Positions 13,101 through 26,839 of a DNA stretch of 64,000 nucleotides are shown here, in pieces; within the stretch, counting starts at the first letter, position 1; every line of letters starts with the position of its first letter. Source of the DNA: Hemibagrus wyckioides. Lineage: Eukaryota > Chordata > Actinopteri > Siluriformes > Bagridae. The stretch lies in NCBI RefSeq assembly GCF_019097595.1, contig NC_080717.1, positions 11,593,336 through 11,657,335 on the forward strand. The letters are read 5' to 3'. Position numbers and translations under genes: made by a program. The notes beneath the pieces were generated by a model, which did not search any database, was not told where the DNA came from, and saw only the letters and a list, made by a program, of their open reading frames with translations.

Positions 13101-14179
13101 GATGACCCATTAAACCTGTCTATATTTGATGTTGGAGGGTGATTTGTCTTTGGGTCTCAGGAGACAGAGGCACACCCCCCTATCTTTGAAGAGTTTGGAA
13201 AGTGATATCCAATGATATGCAACCTGAGGAGAGTGGCAAAGGTCGCCAAAATTGATGATATCTTCAACGCTGCCTCTCTAATGCCAAAGTTCAGTAAGAG
13301 AAAATCACTGTACTTGAAGAGAGGAGGGATTAGGTGGTGGTGGTGGTGGTGTGTGTGTGTGTGTGTGTGTGTGCATGTGCGTGTGTGTTATATCCCGCTC
13401 AGGATATGCTCTAACTAGTGTCCAAAGTAGAACATGGTTAAGAAATTAGAAGGTGGTGTTTGTACATGATGAAAAATATGCTCTACTATTGGACAATTAA
13501 ATTATCATGTGTTATTAATGGGATGACAAGGGAAGAGTTGAAAGGGTTTGAAAAGAGGAAGAGTGGGTTTCACAAATTTTACTTCCCACAGTGATTAATA
13601 ATTACACAAATAAGTAATCTAAATGTAATCAAAACCTTAACCTCAGTAAATAAAAAAGGAAACCTTTTCTCTTTTCTTTCTTTTTTTCCAGTTCTTCTTA
13701 TAAAAGCTGAAGTTTTGATCTTTGATGTCACCAAGATATAAAAACATGCCACACACTCTCCCACTCCTAATGCCTCCCTCACACACATACACTGTACACT
13801 CAAATTTTTGTCAAGACTTGTGTCAAAATTGAATATGAACAATGCCACATATAAAAGCCTAGTAAAGCTAAAGTGTAAGGAAGACTGGCCAGGCCACTTG
13901 GCAGTGGGTTTTGGGGTAGGGCAGAATAAAAGGGGAATGCATCCACAGACCTCAGGTAATTCTTGTCATTTAATGATGGTATGGAAGGCAGAGTGGAAAA
14001 GACATTATCATGGAGGAAACTTGTGCTGTTTCTGCAGTCTCTGGGCTGCAGAAGAAACTAAAACCCTTTTGATTATGTTTGATAAATCTAAAAATGTTTG
14101 GCAAAACAGAGAACACTTTTAGGCTACAGTCACTTATAAATTGTGTCAGGATAAAGCTAGTTCTGTACATCTTTTTTCA
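10150..14179. other. Intergenic DNA without recognised gene
   Basis: Open frames here (longest 131 codons, minus strand, 11483-11878) lack recognisable domains and overlap open frames in other phases. Visible simple repeats include a (GGT)n(GT)n tract at 13335-13372. I see no gene, RNA or mobile element with definable ends. Confidence 0.5.
13335..13388. repeat. (GGT)n(GT)n microsatellite
   Basis: GGT units pass into a GT run and then an imperfect GT/GC tail. Confidence 0.9.
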
Positions 14180-17083
14180 TTTAAAATGCGTCTTAGGCAC
14201 GAGAGGCAGTATTTCGGTTAGCCTGGAAGGAAAGCCTTCTGAGCTACAAAAATTCTCTTAGTGCTGCTAGATCAGCGTATCTTTCTGCCCTAATCGAAGA
14301 TAACAAAAACAATCCTAAATTTTTATTTAGTACTGTAGCAAAACTAACTAGGAGTAAAACCATGGTAGAATAGCGTACGCCATCTATATGCAGCAGCAAT
14401 GACTTCAAGAATTTTTTCAATAAAAAATTTGACAATATCAGGCAAAAAATTAATTTAATTTTTTATTATTAATTTACTATTAATTTAAAACCAAATTATT
14501 TGATAGATAATCCATTAGATAATATAACTATTTCTGATCAGAGCTTAGATTGCTTTACTCCACTTCAAGAGCCTGATCCAATTTCACTAATTTCCTCTTC
14601 AAAACTTTCAACCTGCTTTCTAGATCCTTTACCCACATCTTTCCTTAAACAGATATTTCCAGTAGCTACCAATCCCCTTCTAAAAATTATTCATTCTTCC
14701 CTTAGCACTGGCTATGTGCCTACATCTTTCAAGCAATATTTTTAACAAACTCCTGATTAAAAAACCGGACCTCAACCCCTGTCAGCTGTCTAACTATAGA
14801 CCAATATCAAACCTGCCCTTTATCTCCAAGATCCTAGAAAAGGCTGTAGCACAGCACAGTTATGTTCATACCTGCATAGAAATAACATTTATGAATGTAA
14901 ACATTTCATAAATGTATGAGTCAGGATTTAGACCTCATCATAGCACAGAGACAGCACTGATTAAAGTGGTAAATGATCTGTCACTGGCTTCTGATCAGGG
15001 TTGTGTCTCCTTACTGGTGCTACTTTATCTTAGTGCAGCTTTTAACACCATTGACCACACTGTTCTACTTGATAGACTAGAACATGTTGTTGGTGTTAAA
15101 GGAACAGCCCTCTCCTGGCTCAGGTCTTATTTGACTGACCGTTATCAGTATGTAGACCTAGATGGTGACTTCTCTATGGATACCAAGTTTATGTTCGGTG
15201 TTCCAAAAGGTACTGTTGTAGGCCCACTGCTTTTATCCCTATATATGCTACCCCTTGGTGCAATTATTCGTAAACATGGTATTGGCTTCCATTGTTATGC
15301 CGATGACACACAGCTAAATGTTTCAGCTAAGTCATATGAGAGACACCAGCTTATTAAGATAGAAGAATGTGTAAAGGAAATTAGACATTGGATGGTCACT
15401 AAAGTCTTCCTGCTTAACTCTGACAAGACAGAGGTGCTTGTACTAGGACCACATGCAGCTAGAAGTAAGCTTTCTGATTACAGAGTAATGGTGGATGGTT
15501 TTTCTGTTTCATCTTGTCCAGCAGTAAAAGATCTTGGTGTGATTATTAACTCTGGTCTGTTGTTTGAAGCTCATGTAGATAATATCAGGTAGCCTAATTT
15601 CATCTCAGAAATATTGCCAAGATAAGAAATATGATGTCATTTCATGATGCAGAAAAACTAGTTCATGCCTTTGCTACCTCTAGGTTGGATTATTGTAATG
15701 TCTTACTGTCTGGATGTTCCAGTAGGAGCATAAACAAGCTCCAGTTAGTCCAGAATGCAGCAGCTAGAGTCCTAACTAGAACCAGAAGATATGAACACAT
15801 CACTCCTATTTTAGCCACACTACATTGGCTCCCAGTCAAATTTTGCATTGATTATAAAATCCTGTTACTGACCTATAAAGCACTAAATGGTCCCCCACCG
15901 CAGTACCTGAGCGATCTTTTAGTCTTTTATGATCCGCCACGCCTACTCCGATCAAAGGGTGCAGGTTATTTGGTAGTACCTCAAGTAGTAAAGGCTACAG
16001 CAGGGGGCAGAGCTTTTTCTTACAAAGCCCCACAGTCATGGAACAGCCTTCCAATTAGTGTTCGGGATTCAGACACAGTCTCAATGTTTAAGTCTAGGCT
16101 GAAGACACATTTGTTTAGTCAAGCTTTTAATGTATAGTTTTCTTAGGTAAAGGTGCAGATCTGGAAGGTTCATGGTCATAGAGTGTTTGGTGTACTGGGA
16201 TGCTTGGATGCTGTGATCTTTCCACCCTCACAAGTCGCTCAGGTTTGCTGACTGTGAAGTGGTTGGACGCTTTACGTCCCGGGAAGCCTTCATGTCTGTC
16301 ACCTTCTGGCTCTCCCTTTTAGTTATGCTGTCATAGCTAGTCTTGCCGGAGTCCCTGCCTGCACTTTACACATAATATGCATTGTCTTTAAACATCACAT
16401 AATCAGAAGCATACTTAATATCTTTCTCTCTCTGTCTTTCTCTGTCAAACTATACACCCCACTCCTGTGCTCCCAGTGTTTGCCAGTTTCCAGTGTGACC
16501 ACTGCTTCTACCCCTGGTCGGAATCTTGTCGCTTGGTGGTGCTCACTGATGCTGTGGATGGATCTGTGTGGACAGCCTGTTACCCAGGAGACAGCCGTGG
16601 ACAGAACCACTTGGGGACTTTCACACCGTCACAAATCTGCCATTTCATCTGTCAGCTTGTGACAGCAAGGAATTAGTGTCTATAATGAACTCAGAAACTA
16701 CACTGACCTAATAGTTACTCATGGGCCATTGATTGCTGTTGTAGAAAGGACATTAATCAGTTACAGTTACGTTATTTACTGTCCAGTGTCACCCAAATGA
16801 GGATGGGTTCCCTTCTGAGTCTGGTTCCTCTCAAGGTTTCTTCCTCATATCATCTCAGGGAGTTTTTCCTTTCCACTTTCACCACAGGCTTTCTCATTAG
16901 GGATCAAATAAAATAAGGATAAAATAGTTTAATAAGTTAATTCAATAATTTATTTTTATTTCTAGTTATTTAGGTTTTTTCCCCTCTCCTTTCTCTGTTT
17001 CTCTTCTTTTGTAAAGCTGCTTTGAGACAATATCCATTGAAAAAGGCGCTATACAAATAAATTGAATTGAATTGAATCTTCTG
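14180..17083 (+). mobile_element. L2-type LINE, 5'-truncated and mutated, 3' end intact
   Basis: The ORF2 product begins in the endonuclease-RT linker ('[20 protein letters not shown]', about 14240-14300). It continues through the RT palm and fingers ('NYRPISNLPFISKILEK' near 14790, 'SGFRPHHSTETALIKVV' near 14920, 'YADDTQ' catalytic motif at 15296-15313) to the C-terminal 'LPISVRDSDTVSMFKSRLKT' near 16050-16110, stopping at 16137. The endonuclease domain is absent. The reading frame is broken near 14744 and 14911, and by a TAG at 15590. The 3' UTR of about 0.9 kb ends with 'aaagctgctttgagacaat' and a short TTGAAT-type tail. Antisense copies of this 3' end recur at 41470-41560, 42380-42550 and 46190-46390. 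Confidence 0.9.
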
Positions 17084-19624
17084 TCAATATCCACATAATC
17101 TGGTAAATAGTATAAGCAGTCACATATTACCAAACAAACTAGATAAAGTGTATATAATGTGTTTTATATGTCTGAAATAGAATCCTTTAAGTAACTGTTG
17201 TGTAGCTGCAGTATAGTGAAAGTTATTTAATCCACAAGATAGCATTAATGGTATGTTCATGTCTGTTAAATTGTCTTATCACTGGAAAGACATCTCTTGC
17301 AGGAAAGAAAATAAACAACTCCTGTGGTGTTGCATGAGAAGTAATGGGTGATCTTTTAGGGTCTGTTCTTTTAGTAGCTATATTAATAAATCTACAAGTG
17401 GAATGGAACATGTTGAATGGTTGCATGTAGAAAGACCATAGTTACTCACAGGCTGATCATTTAATACACATCTAACCAGGTCTTTCATGTTTTTCCCTAT
17501 CTGAAGGAGAAATTTTAAGTTTTAAATGGCTCCCACTATCCAAATTTTCTCTGTGATCCAGTTATTTTTTTTGTTAATTGCAGTGTCACACTGATGCATT
17601 GTGAATTGTCATTGTGTTTTCAAGGTTATATTTACCAGGACTATATTCATTTTTTTTTTATTTATGGCTTCCATCAACAGGGAGTGATTCAACAAAACAC
17701 AGCAAGACCATGTGCTCATATTTCTCCATCTTTCATCACAAAAAACTGGTGCTATGTACATGTCAGGCTCCCAAACAGATCTGAACTTTTTTAATAAAAG
17801 GCTGAAGTCTGCCTAATTAAACATTTGTGGTGTGCCATTTGAAGATGGATATTCATTCATATAATACATAAATAAATAAATAAATAATAACAACATTTGA
17901 TAAACTGATCTAAATGATTGCTGAACTCTGTAATAGGTGTAGGTTAGAAGCATGACGGTTTTACTGCATTTTGTGGAAGTCCAGGCTTGGCTAGCATCCT
18001 CTAAAAATCACTTTACAACCAAAGTACCTATTTTTAGCCTGGGTCTGAAGCTTTCATCCCATTGTTTGGTTCTAACATTGATCCTATAAAGAGGCCTTTG
18101 TGAAAAGATCAATTTTCCAGGGAGACTTCTACCACACTCCAGAACAGACAGCTTTATTAACAGTGACAGAGGGATCTTTTCCTAAAAATATAAGCTGGAC
18201 CTCTCTAATAAATCATTTTGCATGGCCCTGATAAAAGAAAGGAACCATGAGGAATTAAAGTATCATGAAGAGAAACCACATGCTGGCAGCCAATGTGATG
18301 GAACTGGCACTGTCTTTGATTGAAATAGCATGTCTTCCCCTGCTTTGGGGAAGCTTAAATTATAGTGTCTCTAGAGTTTGAAAAATGTCTCCAGTTAAAG
18401 AAATGAAGGAGAAGAAAACTTCTGGTATATGAACATAGTTCCTCAAAAGGAGTTTTTCTATTCACTAAACTTTATCAGGGTCATGGGGTTATAAGAATCT
18501 CCCATCACATTTTAGGAACTGAGAATCTAACATAACTTGTTGAAATTGAGTCAGTAACTGACTGTGAACTCAAAGACTAAAAGTGCCTTTCTTAACACCA
18601 GATAGTTTAATTTGGTATTAAGGTACTAGATAGTCCTTGGTGTATAACTTCTGGCATGTTTAGTAGATTATAAGTTGCCAACTTTGAGAGAAAGAAAAAT
18701 AGAGGAAACAATTTTCCTATGGAATCCAGGACCTATGACAATTATGAAACATAATAATGCCTATTTTTGATACAGATGAGAAAGTCCACATCGTCATCTT
18801 TTGCAATTATTACAAATCATTCTCTCTCTCTCCTGTGCTGTCATACTTACCTCTCTCTCTCTCTCTCTCTCACTCCCCCTGTCTCTTATTATGTTGCTCA
18901 GTTCTGTCCTGTATATATGATGGAAACTAGATGAAGGCCTGGAAGCATTCAGAAAAGCTCATTGCCGGTATGCCAAGTCAGCCCCTGTGCTGATGTGGCC
19001 ATGAGTGACATGTGAATTACAGTTTGCGGTAATGATAATAAGAGTGTAAATCCAAGCCAGAAACTAAGCTTTTCAGCCATCACCCATTCGTATTTGGCAC
19101 TGTCTTGAAAGCTGTAAGCTGGAACTGTTTGAGAAGGCAAATAAAAACGACAAGCAGACTGTTAAAGAACTGCTGAAATTTCATATGTTGTTTTAAAAGT
19201 GTTAGTGAAATGGTCAGATCTTCTTTTTTTTAATTCACTTTTGTTTTTTTTATCCCCTTTCTCCAAAACACATCCAGATATATAAACTGCCCAATTTACT
19301 GTTGAAGAGCTAAGCATACTAATGGCCATGGAATGGATGTAATGGGAAATGTTTTTTTCTCCATAACAACTGAAAATCACTGTCACTGGTGTAGAAATCT
19401 AATTTTCACTTAGATGGGAGTGCTTCCCAAAAGCCACAGTGACACCAAATAAAGTCTGTTCTTTTCACTCTGAGAGATCTTCCATTTAAGAATACTGTAC
19501 AACAGATGCCAGATTAACAACCCTTACCCAATTCTGTGTTTTCCTTAGTAAACATACATACATACATGCATACATACATACATACATACATACATACATA
19601 CATACATGCATACATACACACACA

Positions 19625-19696
<72 letters not shown>

Positions 19697-20734
19697 CCCA
19701 AAAGAGATATTACAACTTGTCATCTCAATGGTGTAAGGTTCTGTGTACATTTAGCTAAGCCAGAGGTTTTGCACTAACGACCACATAATGGGTATTTCCT
19801 TTCTGGATGGCTTTTTGATGGTCTCAATGTTGAGTCTGAAATTCATTATCAATTTGGGTTTGTTTTTGTTTCTCCAACCACAGTATTAACCACACAATCA
19901 CTGGTCGCCAGGCACACGTAAGTAATCAAGGAGTGATAAGATATTGGGAGATCATTTAGCCATGGGGACACGGTTTAGCAAATCAGGCTAGATGATAATA
20001 GCCTACATTTAAAGGAAAGGAAAAAGGTGCATTGTAGCAGAACGGTGGCCAATTCAGTTTCACAGAACAGAAAGAGACCATGATCATTAACAGAAGCACC
20101 GGTCTGTAAGAATTCACACTGAACTGCCTGGCAGAGAGCTACACGCATTCAGTCCATCCTCTCACTCATGCCCAGGCAGCTGCCAGCAGCCAAAAAAAGG
20201 ATTTCTTTAACTACACTACAGTAACCCTTTTTTATTTAGTAAATATATTCATAGAGTCATTGTCTAACTTATCTCCTATAACACCATACAGCGTACAACA
20301 TGGCCACCACATGCTGTTCGGCACATTGCTATTCCCAGTGTCTCCAATTTCTGTCAGTTTGCATAGCTTCATCAACCATAATAAGTTCAAAAATCAAGTC
20401 CCATTTAACTCCCCTGAATATCACAAATTTCAAAGTCTAAAGTCTTCAGCAAAGTTAAGCCAGTGTGCTACCACCACAGCACCCTTATGACAATAAAACT
20501 CCTGGTGTGAGACATGCCCATACATTTACCACATCTTCAGCAACAGCAGTTTTCCAATGCCATTTATTGGAGATTTATTTGAGGCTTCAGCATCATAGTA
20601 GCACCCATATACAGCCCTGCTGAAATCACTGCTCTCTTTTTAATTTATTTCTTTAGAAAAAAGTGAAATCCCTCAGGCCCCATCCTAAAACATCCTAGGT
20701 CCATAAATGAAACATAAAATGTCCACAGGAAAAC
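17084..20734. other. Intergenic DNA without recognised gene
   Basis: It contains short simple repeats: AAAT units at 17866-17888, a CT run at 18851-18870 and the large compound tract at 19550-19694. No coding sequence or definable mobile element was recognised. Confidence 0.5.
19550..19694. repeat. Compound (CATA)n(CA)n(CT)n(TA)n microsatellite
   Basis: Four adjoining simple-repeat blocks switch unit at about 19616, 19627 and 19657. They create the repetitive His/Thr/Ile/Tyr open frames on both strands. Confidence 0.95.
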
Positions 20735-22016
20735 TACTTCCTCTATCTACTCTACAAAGACCACTTAGTTATCCTCACCGATCTCCCCTAATCACAGAAC
20801 AATATGGTCATCATGGTGATTATCGACAGTTAATCTGACATCATCTGCCATTCACCTTCAAAATGGCAGAGCTGATATTTAATCACATGTTTAGGAACTT
20901 TGGCCTCCCCAAGGACATGTTGAGTGACCAGAAAACTCAGTTCACATCTTGTGTATGGGGAGGATTTATGGAGAAACTTGGAATCTCAGTGAGCCTTACA
21001 ACAAGATGTCATCCCCAGGCTAATGGCCAAGTGTAGACAGACATTCGGGATATAGGATGCTTTTTGTGAACATTACAGGAGAACTGGGCAAAACTACTAC
21101 CATGGGAAAAATATGTGCAAAGCTACAACACCTTCCAATGTGCTTTTCAATGCTAAATACCCTTGTTCCCATGGAACACCATTCTCACCAACTCACTCAC
21201 AGGCAGAGTAATTATGTATGTGAACAGGGCTGTTTAGATTGGTGCAGAGGAGAAACTCACCATTAGGTACACAAGTAGGTATGGCTGCCAACTAAAAATC
21301 TTCACATTACCCAAAAGATACAGAAAATTATCACATCTAACTTATCCTTTGCTGCTACATGTACTACAGTGCACTCTGTCACTTTAGAAAATATGCAATA
21401 TATCTTGTTTATACTATGTGCAATATATGCATCTTAAAATACATTCAAATACGCAATCTTGATTTTGTTTTGTTTTTTACAATTTATTCCTAATCCTTCT
21501 ATTTTTTAAACTTCTTAATTTAATTTAATTTAAATTCCTTCCTAGTTTTATATTTAAACGTTGCTGTCTGAGAGTTGCCAATTAAATTCCGTTGTATTAT
21601 ATACAATGACTTATGGCTACATTGGCCCTTTCAAAAATCTTCAGAAAATAAACATACAAACTAGACTCGCCACATCACACCCTCCTATACCTACTTTATA
21701 GTTTCATGTCTCCTGACTAAAGCCAGTAATACCAGAGACTCTCATAGACACACTTAAAAGCATCCCTTGACATTGAAGGAAACTAGCTTATGTGGTGAAA
21801 GAAATCCTAGACAGGAGAGAAGGTAAATTTTAATTCCTCATAGAACAGCAGGGTTACAGACCTGAGGAGAGATGCTGGGTTCGGATACACTATGTGCTTG
21901 ATTCCAATGTGTATACATGCAACCTGAATCACCCAGGTCAATGATCCAAGGAGAGGCCAAGAAAGAACTCCACTCCCAGAGGTAATGCTTCGGGGGGTGG
22001 GGATGTTTGGGGGTAC
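20735..22016 (+). mobile_element. Ty3/Gypsy pol relic (integrase and C-terminal region)
   Basis: Translated pieces fit the integrase core of fish Gypsy elements: 'VIMVIID' near 20820, then 'FGLPKDMLSDQKTQFTS' and 'CHPQANGQV' between about 20900 and 21035. After an unrelated AT-rich stretch, a chromodomain-like end follows ('YRPEERCWV', about 21855-21885, and 'HPGQ', 21925-21940). Frame breaks and stops show it is dead. The stretch 21310-21640, with 'tgtctgagagttgccaatta', looks like a later retroelement tail inserted into it. A G-rich polypurine tract (21991-22013) precedes the LTR. Confidence 0.75.
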
Positions 22017-22434
22017 TGTCATGTCAACACAAGAAATCAGCTTCTAACTATAATTCCCATAACACTGTGTGGTCTACAAACATGAACGTCACTGATTCCT
22101 ACTTCCAGCACATATGTTCAGACTCACCTGATTACTGATCGCAAGCACCTGGAATCAATCACACAGCTACAGTATTTAAGAACTCATCCCACTCACTCAT
22201 TCTGAGTTATATGCGCTGTGTTAGCATACCAGTCATTAACAAGTATATATTGTCATGGATTTTGAGTTTCTGGTTTCCTAGTTTTTGCTCTTGCATTGCC
22301 AGGTGAATGCTGCTTGTGCATCTCCTGATCTTAGCAAATTCGGGCTGCTTCACATATTGAATTTATCTTCACGATTTCACAATAAAGTTTTTGTTTTCCT
22401 ACATCTGAGTCATTATCTGCCACCTGATATCATA
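22017..22434 (+). mobile_element. 3' LTR of the Gypsy relic
   Basis: It begins TG immediately after the polypurine tract, contains an AATAAA polyadenylation signal at 22381-22386 and ends near 'catacatttc'. The outer end (about 22434) is tentative because no 5' LTR is present to compare. Confidence 0.55.
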
Positions 22435-25084
22435 CATTTCCACTGCTAGAGAGTCAAAAATAATAATACATTTATCCAAGTAGACTGTAATCCAGTTAAA
22501 CTGTATGTGGCAATATGTACAACTTTTAAACAATTCTTTTTCAAGACCCAGCAGTTTCTTGTTGAAGGTCTACTCTTCAGGTTGACTTATTTACTCTTAT
22601 TATTTACACTTACTTGAGTAATTTTAACGATCACTACTTATTTTACTTAAGTAATTAACACTAGAGTAGCAGTATTTTTACTCTTACTACAGTAATTTTA
22701 CTACAGTACTTCTGAGCAGTGCTTCCACCACTGAGCATCAGGTCTTAGATAGCTGAACCCCATGCTTTTACAAGCCCTGGGAAATATGTTCAGTCTTCTC
22801 CAGTGCATGTAAAATTAAAAATATGTATCACTCCCCAAGGTCTCACTTAATCTTTGCATTCCGCAGATTTATTTTCTTTTACCACAAACTATATTAATTC
22901 TTGGAGTGCTTGGAAATTAAATAATTGGGAACACAGGAGCATGATATGTAGTTCAAAGCAGACCAGCACATTATTGTTCTGGATGAGTTATTATATAAAT
23001 TGCTATTGATAACTAGAGACAAAACCCCCTTTTTTCTTAGATACTAATCATATGGTTAGTATTACATAAGGCTTTAAGGAAGAGTTAAGCAATTATTTTT
23101 ACTTAGCCAGTATTGGCTGTGCTGAGTAAATGAAAAATCAAATTGGACATCTTTTTTTACATTAATAATGATACAGCACATTTCATTCTCTGTCCATTTC
23201 ACCTCTTGAACTAGTTTATGTTCAGCTTTCAGAGTCTTAAATTTTTTGGATGCCCAGTAGGGCTATACGTGGTGGAGATGGAATGCACTAAATGGTAGAC
23301 AGTTAATATAAATGGACCATAGGCAAAAGAGTACTTTGGACCAGACTCAATGAACAATCAAAGAAGCGTAAGCAATTGTCCATGGGCTCTAGTTGGATGC
23401 CATGGTCAATTAAGTATTAGGCAAAGCTGCAATCCTTAACTTCCAGTCTCTTTGAGGCAGCCTTTAAAAATGAGCAAGGTCTTTTTAATTATCATTTTGT
23501 TGCTCACTATAGTACTATAAAAGAGGCAGTATTCAACATTAATGTCTCAATAACAACATTTCTGAAAGGGCTCTGATGAAGAGCAGATGTGGCCTTCACT
23601 GACGATTCTCTTGCTGAAATGATGCCATAGACCAGGTCATAAGAATTTGTCACCCCTTAATTGCACATCTTCCATGGCGAGCTTGTTTTTTATTGCTTTC
23701 TCCTTTATGTTTTTGGCACATTCTGATTTTTTAATCCCTTCTGTTCTTTCCATCCATCCTTTCATCTGATCTGATGTCACCCATAAGAAACACATTTACC
23801 TAGAATGCATGAGGGGATGTTTAAAAAACCAAGGGCTGTTGCATTATTAAAATCAGATGGACAGTGTGGAGTGGGTGCCAGTGTGCATGTCAAATACAGA
23901 CAAGCCCAAGACAACAGGCACATAATAAGAGCAAGCCGGTTGCGACTTACTGTAGGAATGCTACCTCTAAATGCTGAACATTTAGAAAGAAAACATACAC
24001 AGGAAAACACAGCTTCTGAGAACCTTGGCTGTGCCAGAAGTTCCCATGCTAGACTGTGCTTGAGGCGAATAGAGTACGACACAAGAATGTTGTGCGGCAT
24101 ATACCAGAAACTGTGGGCAGCCCTGTTGGAAATAGGCAAATTATGCCAGGATAGATAGACACCCTTTGCCTATCTCTGGCATAAGAGGAGCTGAAAGGCC
24201 TGGTTTGCTACTTGGGGGTCATGGCTATCCACTCCAAATGCAAGGTGTCCCACATAAAGTGTTTGCATTCTGCTCTGTGTCAGTTTGGAGCTCTAAAATA
24301 AACCGGCAAGGGAGAAGTCGATCCCAATTAGTGGCAACTTCAGCTGGCCTGCTTAGCACTGCTGTCTACAATTACCCTCCTGGTAAGGGCACCATGCTTT
24401 GCTCTACAGTGCTTGCCAATGTTTACAGAGAGAAACTTCATGCAGAAGCTCTGATTTCCCGCCACTCTGTTAGACCTCATGGCTGACATGGAGGCAAACT
24501 AATAAAAAAGCAATTAGTCAAAATGACATGAGGTGACAGAATTAACCGATGTACTGATATACTGTATCTATGCTCTTTGACTTTTATAAAGCATCAACAG
24601 CTTAATACTGCTGGAAGTACATCAGCCAGTATTTCCACTGGCAACTGATTAGATTTCAGTTTGTGCGCTGTGATCTACATACTCCCTTTTCAACTCATGA
24701 CAGATGCAAAGGATGGTGTTTATCATTATTTTCAAACACAGTTTAGGCAATTTTATTTCATGCCTTTCATTTAAGCAATCAGTCATTCGTGGTACTTTTC
24801 CCTTAAATGTTTACTTTGCTCTCTTGACTGATTGAAATTCTGCACCTCAGTGTGTGTGTAACTTAACACAGATCAGCCCAGGATGGACAGTTTCCAACAA
24901 GTTTGACTTCATAACAGTTTACCTCCCAGAAGACTGGGAGACATATTAGAGATATCAGTGGCTTAACTCATCAACAGCCTGTCCACAGGATACTGAATGC
25001 CATTTAGATTCAGTATACTTAAATCTCAGTTTGACCAATATTAACAAAAGTGTAAATGAGGTAAATTGAAAATATTAATGTAAC

Positions 25085-25169
<85 letters not shown>
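25085..25169. repeat. (TAA)13(TTA)15 perfect palindromic microsatellite
   Basis: Thirteen TAA units abut fifteen TTA units with no spacer, giving a perfect inverted repeat with 39-bp arms centred at 25123/25124. Confidence 0.95.
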
Positions 25170-25170
<1 letters not shown>

Positions 25171-26056
25171 ATCACTCAAAAAATAAAAATAAGCGCGAGC
25201 TTCTATTTTGCCTAACATTTTTATTTAAGAAATGCGGATTCCCTAGCCATTTTCAGATGGAATAATTCTCAGTGGCGTGACTATTGTAATAACCTTTCGA
25301 CTGATTTAATTCAATTACATCGCATAATAAACACAACGAACGTTACACGCTTTGGAAAAAACGCGGAGATGAAATAGTGATTTTGGATATTTTATTCAGG
25401 TGGCTTTCACAATAACAGCTTATCAAACAGTCCTGTCACAGTTATAATTATGGTATAAATTAGGGCAAAATCGATGGAGAAACCTAAGTGAGGTGACAAG
25501 AAAAGAACAAATTACCTGAGCTGATTATTTTAGTTATGGCCAACCAAACCAATGTGTAAACACAGCTGTCTTTTCCTCTCTGCCGGGCAATTAGCTTCTA
25601 TGATGAAAACATTTTAATAAGTTACTCTTAAATTGTGTTTACTATTATTTGTGTATACAACGGATCCATTTCACGTCACGCGGTAATTTAATAATCCTAA
25701 CCTGTCATTACGACCGGTTTCACAATATTTCCAAACTCAATATGATAGTTTTGGCTTTATGGGAACCAGGCAGAACTCGCCTCAGAAGACTATTTTACGG
25801 AAAGCCCCAAATTGTTATAGGAAATGTTAGCTTTAACCGAAGCAGTGAGTTTCACGGAGGTTTTTAAACGCGCGCCTCCAGATGGTAATATTTAGCAAGA
25901 CTAAAACATTTCTTGTTGTATTTTTTCCTTCTTCCTCTGAATAAATTATATTATGCTGATTTAATTAAAACATCATGGAAGCGGCATCAGGGTAAAGACA
26001 ATAACTTAAATCTAGCAATGTATAGGTAAGTTCATCAACTGAAAAGACGGGGTAAC

Positions 26057-26138
26057 TATTATATTATATTATATTATATTATATTATATTATATTATATT
26101 ATATTATATTATATTATATTATATTATATTATATTATA
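26057..26138. repeat. (ATATT)n pentanucleotide repeat
   Basis: About sixteen uninterrupted five-base units of only A and T, roughly 0.7 kb upstream of the tbx22 start codon. Confidence 0.95.
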
Positions 26139-26599
26139 TATAGAATAATATATATTTATTTACAATATATTAATTTACAATTTCGTGAATTTATTCATTT
26201 AAAAAAAAAATAAAGCCATATAAGCGGCCATGAGGAATTGCAAATTCAAAGTTAAATAAACAGCAAAATAAAGCAGATCTGCTGAAATATTACATACATA
26301 TATTTCTATATAATATTATTAGGTTAGTTCTTTTTCTTCTTTTTATTGACTAGTCTACATAAAGACTCATTTAATCATTTCCTACATAAAGGATTTCGAT
26401 TTGTTTAGTCCAAAATATGTTTAAATCATACACACATAACATGCATGCTGTAAAACTGCACACGAGGGATGAAATGGGCCGTTTAAGATTCTTCGCACAA
26501 ATCAATGACAAGAGACCGGAAGACATTTTCTTCGGTCCATAAATTATAAGTTGTGCAGCCCATCCTCAGACAGACTTCGCAAAAAGAAATTCGGTAGCT

Positions 26600-26839
26600 G
26601 TCACATGTTCTTTGGAAATTTGTCGTTATTCTGCCCTTCCTCTGCGCCCCTCTTGGTGCCTCCCAGTTTAGGCGCTGAATGTAAAGTGGGTGGAGAAGTG
26701 TGCGTGGAAGTGGACGCAACTAAAACTGGAAAATGGTCGGGGATTTAAACGCAAGCGCGCACAGGACAGATGCTTGAAATAAAAGACTGTTGAAACAGCA
26801 AAGGAAGCTGATTAAGGCTCCTAAAGTTCGTCGATCTGG
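26600..26839 (+). promoter_or_regulatory. Presumed tbx22 promoter and 5' UTR
   Basis: CpG content rises here relative to the AT-rich upstream DNA. A TATA-like 'atttaaac' lies at 26743-26750, about 90 bp before the start codon, followed by GC-rich 'gcaagcgcgc'. The transcription start is not known; these are sequence hints only. Confidence 0.4.

Larger units (their letters stand above)
22435..26599. other. Upstream intergenic region of tbx22
   Basis: No coding gene recognised. 23777-24158 is open on both strands (120 and 117 codons) but shows no domain. 25180-25870 keeps more CpG than its surroundings and could be regulatory, which is inference only. Simple repeats lie at 25085-25169 and 26057-26138. 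Confidence 0.5.
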
